Part shown: positions 56,335-64,000 of the stretch, in pieces
Layout of the letters: each line of letters begins with the position of its first letter
Numbering within the stretch: the first letter of the stretch is position 1
DNA from: Orobanche coerulescens
Lineage: Eukaryota; Streptophyta; Magnoliopsida; Lamiales; Orobanchaceae
DNA length: 64,000 nt
Direction of reading: 5' to 3'
Assembly: GCA_033398695.1 (NCBI GenBank)
Contig: CM065802.1
Span: 169,689,965-169,753,964 of the forward strand
Made by a program: the position numbers and the translations under genes
Notes under the pieces: model-generated
Databases searched by the model: none
What the model saw: only the letters and a program-made list of their open reading frames with translations
What the model was told of the DNA's origin: nothing

Positions 56335-58683
56335 TGTAATACCAACGGTATTTCATGCTTAATTACCTTGTAATGTGTGATTTCTTATAGTGTGATGTTG
56401 CCTTTTTATATTATGTGATTTCATTAAATGCTATTGCGATACAATTGTGTGATGTGGATGAAACGGAGGTGACGCACCTTGGCGCCGTTGGACAATCGTC
56501 GGTGCGAATATGATGGTGGCCAACGTCTTGTTCCACGATAAATTGTTGACGAGTGAAAAGGATGGTCACCCCGAGATGGTTAAAATGTGATATATGACTA
56601 AGGGACTGAATGTCTAACGCACATTATAGAATATGCATAACGTACGCTAAATCTGAAATATTACGTACGTTAACGTAACTTGGTTACGTACGTAATGGTT
56701 GAGTTGGTCTTCCGACCAGAATCTTCCTTTTGATGCGGATTAGGTTACTTTCGGCAGGCTAGAAGACAAACGAGTCAACCCCTTATAACGTACGCTATTC
56801 GCCAAGCTTAGCGTACGCTACAGTCAGGTGCCTTACGTACATTATGAAAACTTACGTACGTAATAGATGGGTGCATTTCAGGCAGTGGCCTCTAGACAGC
56901 CTTTACGTACGTTAACGGTAGTACATTACGTACGTAATGCGCTTTACGTACGTAAAGCCTGAAACGGTAAGGTACGTTAACAAGATCGAGTGTTATAAAA
57001 TAACACTCCCTCCTTCATTTCTCCCGATCTAAAACCTGAAGTGAAGCATTCTTGAAGCATTTCCAAAGCCTTATACTCGATTCTTGGCCTCTCATACACT
57101 TGAATTAACATAGATGAGGTGATTTCGTAAGCTCCGGTGAAGATTATCCAAGTCATTCGATCCATTCTTCGTTTATTCTCGTGGATCTTGTTGACTTGTC
57201 ATACCTCTTCATTGTTCTTCATCTATTAAGGTAAGCCTATCAATCCTAGAAGTAATCTCCTTAATGTTGTTGATTATACTTGTTGGATTACGGGTACTTG
57301 AGTAGATTTTGCTAACTCTCGTAGATAATCTAATCAGACGAGCTTGTAGTAATCGGGACTATCATTGTTCGTATATTTCGTTTTCATACAACTTGTTGTA
57401 ACAATTACATGCGAAAATTTCCATCTGAAATGACATTGGAATTATAAAACATGACGAATTAATTGTAGGAGAATTGCGTAGGAATCCGTCACTGTTTGAT
57501 AAACTAGTCGTAACCCACTCTTGCCTTATGATTATCAAAATTAAATTAACTAGGGGAATCAATTCGATAGTATTATTGTCATTGAGAATCAAACACCGAG
57601 ATCATTGTGTAAAATGGCAACCCAACGGTTGAAGTACTCGGAATAGAAAATTGAATTAGAAGTTATGGAATTCGATTTTGCTATGGTCATTTGTTGCTAG
57701 CCGAATGATGATTGGGATAATCTTGTTGAGAAAATCGTTATAGCCAACGTTAATCATAGAATTGAACGACATAGTAGTATGTATCACGTGTGAACTTAGA
57801 AACACGATATTAGTTAGGCAGAATCGGATTAAGTTAAGAATTCGGTCAGGAGGGGGAAAGGAAAACTAGTTTTATTCGTCTTTATCCGTGCAAGATATTA
57901 ATCAGGGATTACGTGATTAGGTTAAGCTCGATCGATCGCGGAAGCCCAATTTATCGTAAGGCACCTACTATCGGATTAAAGGCAAGTGAAATCTTGCTCG
58001 AGATATGCTGTATTATTGAAATGTTCATGTTCATGAATGTGACATTGCTGATGAATGCCGACGGTTGTCTTTCTCTAAAAAATGTGTTATGAATGGGCCG
58101 ATGTGTTGTGGGTAAAACATGTATGGTACCCGTGTGGAAATGTGTTGAGGGATAAGACCCAATTAGGGCACCCACATTTCAGGGTATTCCTGTGTGGATA
58201 CTTTCGTGACCCTTGGTTGCGACCTTGGGGTTTATGTGATAAAAAGAGAAAGACAACGTCGTCGTGCTGTGAATTATCTTATGTTGTTTATGTCGTACGG
58301 TGTTGGTGAAACTGTGTATATTGTTGCTAATAATTGTTATTGGTATGCATTCTATGACCCCGGTTATCTGGCATGATTTGTCGTGCCAGTTAAATTTGTT
58401 GATTATGTGCAGGACATTCTGAGGGGTCCGGTCAGGCTTGAACGGTGTTGGAATAAAATCTCGCCGCTGCATGATTTAAATTTTATTTTCAAAACCTCCA
58501 TTATGTAATAATCGAACTTTGAATTATGTTCCTTTTTAAAACATTTCGGATTATGATATGTAACCGTGGATTTTATCGTTTTATTATAACTTCTTTAAAA
58601 TGTCCACTTCCTAAACTAGCCTTGTGGGTCTCACATGGGATTCACGGCACTGTAATGCCTCGGGAAATTTTAGGGGTGTTACA
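56335..58683 (+). repeat. Gypsy-D 3' LTR
   Basis: 2349 bp uninterrupted copy: TGTAATACCAACGG ... TTAGGGGTGTTACA. ACGTACGT array 56614-56980, TATA box at 56993-57001, donor-like TTAAG|GTAAGCC at 57231, hairpin CTGGCA...TGCCAG, acceptor-like TATGTGCAG|G at 58411. A 25-bp difference near 57850 distinguishes it from the left LTR. Confidence 0.9.
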
Positions 58684-58709
58684 CAAAAGTTGGGTTAGAT
58701 CACGTCTAT

Positions 58710-58886
58710 GTCAGCTCAGTAGTCCACGCAGGTGGGTTAGTCAGCCCAGTAGTTCAGGCAACTGGGTTACTCAGCTCAATTGTGAGGCAGTTGGGTTACT
58801 CAGCTCAATAGTTGAGGCAACTGGGTTCTTAGCTCAGTTGTTGAGACATTTGGGTTCTCAACTCAGTAGCTAAGGCAGCTGGGTTA
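58710..58886 (+). repeat. 30-bp minisatellite, six copies
   Basis: Unit about CTCAGCTCAGTAGTTGAGGC + AACTGGGTTA, lengths 29-30 bases, with 10-30% divergence between copies. It lies just after the Gypsy-D insertion. Confidence 0.85.
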
Positions 58887-59439
58887 ATAAACTTAGTTGA
58901 TTTCAAACATGGCTGATTTCATTGGACTTAGTTGCAAAAATTAATTTAGACACAGCCCAAGCTCCCAAGCCACAAGGCCCAAGTCGCCCAAGTCCAGTTC
59001 AAAGTCCAATTGCCAAGAACCAAGAACCAAGGCCCACGTCCCTATTGTTACCCAAAATATTATCCGGAGATGATATTGCTGGAATGGTCGAGTAACAAAC
59101 AAATGCGAGAACACTTCCGTGGGAAAATAAATAACACAAGATTTGTCGGGGTTGTTAGTCCCGGGCTTGAATGCTCTCGCGAGATGTTATTAATATGAAT
59201 ACTTCGAAGTACAAATATTAATGTTAGAATCTATTACAATAAGTGTAAATATTCTAGTTATCTTAGCTATAGAGCGTGAGATTGCCGGAAGAACCAGATA
59301 TGATGCTCTGTGAGTTCTTGTTTTTGGTGTTCTGTATAGATGAATGAATATCATTGTGTATGTGTAAGTATTCGTCAGGTAAGAATACCGTTCTCTCTGT
59401 ACGTTTTTCACTGTCTGTTGGCCACTGTTGGAAGCCTCT
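58887..59439. other. Non-coding stretch
   Basis: No gene seen. 58955-59040 is rich in GGCCCAAG/CCCAAGTC words on the plus strand. It could be part of an LTR read on the minus strand, given the TATA box to the right, but no TG...CA borders are clear. Confidence 0.35.
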
Positions 59440-59930
59440 TATTTATAGGAGACAAGGTTGTTGGGTCCTCTCCGGCGATCGCGGGCGACCGCCGTTTTCT
59501 ATATTAGAATAAGGTGGGCGATCGTCCCATCACGTGGGGTTGTTCCCTTAAAGTCCGAAGCTGCTGCTGGCAGCCAGCTGTGCGAGCCAATGGAAAACCT
59601 ACACGCGTCCTGAGTCGCTGTCTGGGGAGGACCCACCTTGTACCTTTCGGCGGGCCTGTCGGTAGGTGAAAGGTTGGTGACAGGCTGGGGTCAAAGGCCT
59701 TATCTTGCGGCGCCTTTTGTGGATCTGCACGTGGGTCTACGTCCGAGATTCGGTCTTCGAAGACTTTGACGGGTGTCGGATTCACATGCATTATGGGACG
59801 ATCGTCTACAGTCCGAATCATTGGCGATCTCTAGATGCCTACAGACGATCGCCTTTGGACGCCGATTGCTGGGTGCTTGCCCAGCATCTGTCTTCTTTGG
59901 CTGGCTCCTGACCATCGTGCCGATCGCCAT
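59440..59930 (-). promoter_or_regulatory. TATA box with upstream CGATCG-core array
   Basis: In the minus sense a TATA box CCTATAAATAAGAGG (59440-59447 core) is preceded by at least six CGATCG-cored sites (GGCGATCGC near 59474, GGCGATCGTCCC near 59518, GGACGATCGTC near 59797, AGACGATCGCC near 59843, CCGATCGCC near 59919, plus variants). The layout matches the LTR promoters of this window, so this is probably the U3 of an unidentified LTR. Confidence 0.5.
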
Positions 59931-61373
59931 CGAGGCGTATAAATCGCCGCACAACAGTCCCGAGCAAGAGCCTGCGTCGGGCCGACATCGGGCGACGACG
60001 GCACACGTGTTTGTGGGCTTCGCATCGCTGGCCCAATAGTGTATACTACTAGCTTGTTGAACTACCAATATACATTCTTACTTATAAGCTAGTCAAGAGG
60101 CTTTGATTTTTCAATGTGGGATGACATTTCATATCCCACTTTAACTCTTCACATTTTACTTAAATGTCCAATTTTAATCATTTATTTTTTGCTCACCAAA
60201 ATCAGTTTTGAGAAAAATAAAATCATACATTTATCTCCTCGAAACATAGATTCACAATTTAACATCTAATTTCCAATAAGTAAATATTGTATTATCATTA
60301 AATTGGCTCAAATTGAGTCAAAACTTATTTTTTCAAAAACTAATTTGCAACATTTTCGACGACATTCAGCCGAAAAAATACCCGCACCCATACAAACACA
60401 TCACACATCACATGTCCGTACTTAGTTTGAAATTTTGAAATGATAGTTTTGTACACTAGTATGGAGAGAGTTCAAATGTGGTGGTCTGTTGAAGTTTGGT
60501 GGCGGAAAGATAGGCAATAAATGATAAAAAATGAGAATTCAGATTGCCGATCATTTCGACTTCGTATCAAAAATCCAACTTCAGATTTGGAATGATGGTG
60601 ATCAGATTATTCTGAGTCATTAATAATATATTAAGTTATGTCAACGGTGGAAAGGTGGCTGGCAGCCTAGCAAAGTGGCGGCGATGGTGCCGGAGGAGAA
60701 GAAGTAGTATGACATATGTTTTGACAAATAAGGATATATTTTAGTAGGAAATAGATCATATGAAAACTAATTACCTTGTGAAATCTAGAAATTTTTGTAG
60801 GTCATTGATATTAGTGATCTAACGGCTGTAGATGAGTAGAATTATATACATTTATGTTTTTTTTTATTGCATTATTTGTTGCATATACTAGCGACCAGCT
60901 TGATGCAACAAATAATAACAAATATGCAATGAAATTACTTAATAATGCAATTGGTTTATAGATTTCACCATTAAGAGTGTTTCCACCATAGTCAATCCCT
61001 ATTTTAATATTTTTAAAATGTGTGGAGAGTCCACTTTTATTAAAGGGGACATCGTAGTGTTTTTGTAATTTGCGTGTAACAAATGACTTCTAAATATAAG
61101 TTTTAAAGAGAATAAGATTTATATATCCAACATCCCAAAATCTCTGTAATGTGGGAGTTTTCATTCTATTTATGGGATGGGTCAGCATGCACTGATCCTC
61201 TACTGTTGCGAAATGTGATTTAATCCCGACCAACTCTTGTGGTTGGGACATGAGGGTCGTGACTCGTGCGGGAGCATATTAAATACTTCTATCATTTGCC
61301 CGAACATAATAAATACTTCTTATCATGTGTCCATAAATATATAATAGAAAAATCTTTTTTATGTTATAATTAT
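59931..61373. other. AT-rich intergenic DNA, no gene seen
   Basis: Short frames only. Contains ATCATTTATTTTTTG-type AT-rich runs and a TGGGATGACATTTCATATCCCA inverted repeat near 60117-60138. Nothing recognised as coding. Confidence 0.6.
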
Positions 61374-61578
61374 TTGAAATGATACATCAGCACCCCAACA
61401 ATCAACACCTCATCAACATCTTGTTTTGCAGAGGTTGTACCATGTGCTTTATAATTATTATATTATAATATTAATAAAATATTATTTAAAGTTGTATTAC
61501 ATATAAAGCACACAATACAACTCTGCAAAACATGTCTTAGTGGGATGTGGATGGTGAGGTGTTGATGTATCATTTCTC
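61374..61578. mobile_element. MITE with long terminal inverted repeats
   Basis: 205 bp; the two arms (61376-61452 and 61500-61576) pair over about 75 bases with mismatches: GAAATGATACATCA(G/A)CACC at the tips, then GTTTTGCAGAGGTTGTA / TTTTGCAGAGTTGTATT. Flanked by TATAATTAT (61365-61373) and TATAATTGT (61579-61587), a 9-bp duplication with one mismatch, which points to a Mutator-type origin. The centre is pure AT. Confidence 0.8.
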
Positions 61579-61612
61579 TATAATTGTATGGTTAAATGTC
61601 TGAATGTATCTT

Positions 61613-61660
61613 GCCGTGCATGGCACGGTTAAAATAACGTCTATATATATATTATAAAAA
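61613..61660 (+). mobile_element. Helitron-like 3' hairpin and adjacent 5' start
   Basis: GCCGTGCATGGCACGG (61613-61628) can form the hairpin typical of plant Helitron 3' ends, followed by TTAAAATAACG. Directly after, TCTATATATATATTATAAAA (from 61640) resembles a Helitron 5' TC terminus. The usual CTAG end is not exact. Confidence 0.4.
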
Positions 61661-63225
61661 CTGAGTTTTTTTCTTGCACCAGAATGATTTGTCCTACGTG
61701 TCATTTTGTAGATTTTTGGTCAATTTTTACTTTTTTTTAATACTATCACCTATGTTATGTATATTGTCATTAATAAACACTTGCCTTAATTATATGTTAG
61801 GATTCTCATATATTTTTACTTTTCCCTTAATTATTTTGCCGAATTTCTGGATCAAAAAATTCGGATTTAACGTTCCGTAACTTATTTTGGTGAATCTCTG
61901 GAGCATATAATTATGAAAATAATTGCTAAAATTCTTGATCATATTAATTGGATGTTTAGCTTTTCACATATTAATAATATAATTAATACTTAATTATATG
62001 TTTTGCTTCTAACATATTTTTAACTTTTTATTTTATTATTTTGCTAAAATTTTGGTATTTAATATCATCTAAGTATATTTTTCGTCAATATTTTTTGGGC
62101 AATCTTGTGCTTTTAATTACTATCATATCATATGTATCTACCTATATATATATATATTACAAATACTCAATTTTTTGTGCAATCTCATGTCTTTTGCCTA
62201 GGTGTAATTTCTTTGTTTTTTGCCAATTTTGAAATATTTTAAAAACAAAAATAATTAAATATATAATTAAAACTAAAATATGTGATTTATATGGATGCTT
62301 AATAGTTTAATTACGAGTACTATTATATTTTAAATGCATTTATATTAATTGTGATTGGCGATACATATGGATTTTTGATGTTTTTTGTTTCCTTTTGATC
62401 ATTATGTGAGAATTATAATTTTACTGTTTTTCTTTTAATATCTGTATCTACTTTATTATTAAAACAGAGTTGTACAAGACACGTGTCTTTATGTAGATTT
62501 TTTGAATTAATTATCTTTTTTCTTAAATACACTAATTCCTACCATTTGAATGAGAATTAATGGTAATCAAATTTTTTTTTCTCTCTCAATGTTTAGAAGT
62601 TAATAGTTTTATCGTCCCAACTCTATTTTTCATTATTAATATTTTAGATTAATCTTCTTTTTACGATATTTGATTTAACATTCATTGGGCATAAATATAA
62701 TTAAAATATTCCTTTTTGAATATAAGTTGTTTTTGAATGATTAGTGTATTATATCTTGATTTTAAATTATTTGTATATAAAATACAAAAATCAGATAATT
62801 TTTAAATAATTTTATTGAAGTAAATCTATCTTTTTATAAGACCAATATTTTTACTTCACTTTTCACCTTCTTATAATAATTTTAGATTACTAAGTTATTT
62901 TATTTTAAAAATATTTGGGAAAAGAATTAGGGACATGTTAGACTTACAATTCCCAGTAGAAAGATATATTATTCGTTAAAATAATTATTTGATTGATTCT
63001 TCTTTTTTATGAAAAGAAAAATTATATAAACAAATATAATAAGTTGATTACATGTTTATTTAACTACGTCACAATAATATACTTTATCACCATATGCCTA
63101 ATGAATTAATATCATTGTGGATCTCATGGTATATTATTAAGTATAAAATGTGTGACTTTAATCTAAATATTTATCAAAAATATATGACGTTCTTTCACCT
63201 GTATACTGATATGTAATTTTATTAG
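61661..63225. other. AT-rich DNA, no gene seen
   Basis: Very AT-rich. At 62447, TCTACTTTATTATTAAAAC followed by ACACGTGTCTT resembles another Helitron 5' end of the plant type. No coding potential recognised. Confidence 0.5.
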
Positions 63226-63462
63226 TGTTTCAGGAGAAAGTAAAGAGACTGTAAATAGAGTCAATCAATTGCATTCATTACACTGATAGAGGGGCCTTTA
63301 TATAGGCATTAAAATTAGAGTCCTTCCATACATAGGATTCCTAGATAAGGTAAGACATCTAATAGGATCCTACTACCTCTAGAAGGATCTAGAACCTTCC
63401 ATCTATGTATCTTCAACCAGTATTAGGTAAGACACATCACGGGAATAATAATTTCCGGAACA
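63226..63462 (-). repeat. Tork-like copia 3' LTR
   Basis: 237 bp. In sense TGTTCCGGAAATT ... CTCCTGAAACA with TATA box CCTATATAAAGG (63295-63306). Directly preceded in sense by the polypurine tract CAGGGGGAG (63463-63471). The element body would lie to the right, beyond the window. Confidence 0.8.
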
Positions 63463-64000
63463 CTCCCCCTGTGTCGAGCACTAATACAACAATAGTGCAA
63501 AAGATGTTGCCTTCGTAAAAACCTATTCCAAGCCAAAACAAAACCCCATGGGAAAAATAAAGGCTTGATGAGGAAAAGATTGCAACGCACCAAGATAACA
63601 TGTCATGTATACTCCCCCTGATGTATACATAACGACTCCCCCTGATGAGTACCTCAAATCATAGGAGTCGGATGCCAAGTTGCCCTCACAACTATACCAA
63701 GGAAAAACCCAGTGGGAAAAATACCTCTTGGTCTAAGTTGAACAGAAGTACACGGCATCATTGTATGGATGTTCTCATAGGTCACCTCGTTAAAAACCTT
63801 ATCAAATGAAAACCCAATGGGAAAAAACAAACCTTGGTCTAAGGACAAAAAGAGCGCGACACATCCAAAGTGCAGAGTCACTAAAGACTTATCAAGTTTT
63901 CTAAAGTCTTGACCTCCATGCACTAAATCGGTCATAACTTCTTCGATTCAATAGGTATCAACAAAACTGTAAGAACTTATGAAAACTATACAACCATAGC
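63463..64000 (-). other. Tork-like copia 3' UTR with triple PPT and triple A-rich repeat
   Basis: Three copies of CAGGGGGAGT in sense (plus ACTCCCCCTG at 63462-63471, 63611-63620 and 63635-63644) and three of AAAACCCAnTGGGAAAAA on the plus strand (63540, 63703, 63808). Non-coding; the long open frame on the minus strand here is chance. This repeated tail is characteristic of this copia group. Confidence 0.7.

Larger units (their letters stand above)
45143..58683 (+). mobile_element. Gypsy-D: chromovirus-type element with nested Copia-E
   Basis: Left LTR 45143-46628 plus 51587-52432 (split by Copia-E), internal region 52433-56334, right LTR 56335-58683. Flanks are CGAAA (45138-45142) and CAAAA (58684-58688), a 5-bp duplication if one CpG decayed. 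PBS and polypurine tract are present. Without Copia-E the element is about 8.6 kb. RT, RNase H, integrase and chromodomain are in one frame with four stops; most of gag is deleted. Orientation plus. Confidence 0.88.

Noticed and set aside
108..59930. CRISPR-like array reading of the regularly repeated 12-mers
   Set aside because: Irregular spacing, no constant 25-40 bp repeat, eukaryotic retrotransposon context, no cas genes.
59504..60068. Frames of 65-122 codons on both strands
   Set aside because: Mutually overlapping in GC-rich promoter-like DNA; no similarity recognised.
63654..63935. 93-codon frame on the minus strand
   Set aside because: Lies in the repeated 3' UTR of a Tork-like copia element with no domain.

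Overview
This is an intergenic, transposon-packed window from a large flowering-plant (probably eudicot) nuclear genome. I find no bacterial-type operon and no host gene. Nearly everything is LTR retrotransposon: Ty3/gypsy chromovirus-type elements with 2.3-2.4 kb LTRs that start TGTAATrCCCG and end GGGGTGTTACA, with a Met-tRNA primer site TGGTATCAGAGC and a GTTTCGGGACGAAAC signature before the 3' LTR; Ty1/copia elements, two of which carry an extra gene after pol; a Tat/Ogre-like LTR; and small DNA transposons (hAT-like, MITE, Helitron-like ends). All coding regions are broken to some degree.

Layout. 1-450: start of a Tat-like LTR (minus) inside Gypsy-1. 451-5032: Gypsy-1 (minus), gag-protease plus one LTR. 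5033-17333: an LTR of a related family (LTR-B) split by LARD-A (5916-14766, target duplication CATTT), whose 4.1 kb internal region is non-coding and built of LTR-B-like modules. 17334-18747: AT-rich DNA and a leader. 18748-20593: Copia-H (gag to integrase). 20594-21607: a small candidate element and an LTR fragment. 21608-23956: Copia-G (minus) gag and LTR. 23962-41522: Copia-F, interrupted in its accessory gene by Gypsy-C (27054-36528, minus, duplication CCATC) and farther on by a hAT-like element (39082-39879). 41523-45142: Copia-J (minus), its gag split by another hAT-like element (43471-43985). 45143-58683: Gypsy-D, with Copia-E (46629-51586, duplication AGGCG) inside its left LTR. 58684-64000: a minisatellite, a promoter-like block, AT-rich DNA with a MITE and Helitron-like ends, and the 3' end of a Tork-like copia element (minus).

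Two patterns run across the window. First, LTRs of unrelated lineages each carry an array of a family-specific, CpG-rich, palindromic or near-palindromic 10-16-mer just upstream of the TATA box: TAGCGCACGCTA in LARD-A, Gypsy-C and Copia-E; TTACGTACGTAA in Gypsy-D; GCACGAGC/GCTCGTGC in Gypsy-1; CCTATCGGCCGATAGG in the Tat-like LTR; CGATCG cores near 59.5-59.9 kb. The same array plus TATA box also sits inside Copia-E, just ahead of its accessory gene. Second, the gypsy LTRs share a good splice-donor-like site (AG|GTAA, AG|GTAG or AG|GTTA) about 170-240 bp after the TATA box and an acceptor-like site 270-390 bp before the LTR end, preceded by a short hairpin. This suggests an intron of about 0.8-1.35 kb lying wholly inside the LTR.

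Insertion order that can be read: LARD-A is younger than LTR-B; the Tat-like LTR is younger than Gypsy-1; Gypsy-C is younger than Copia-F; Copia-E is younger than Gypsy-D; Gypsy-D probably landed in the Copia-J LTR region. All statements come from reading the sequence by eye. Lineage names are inferences from motifs; no similarity search was run.
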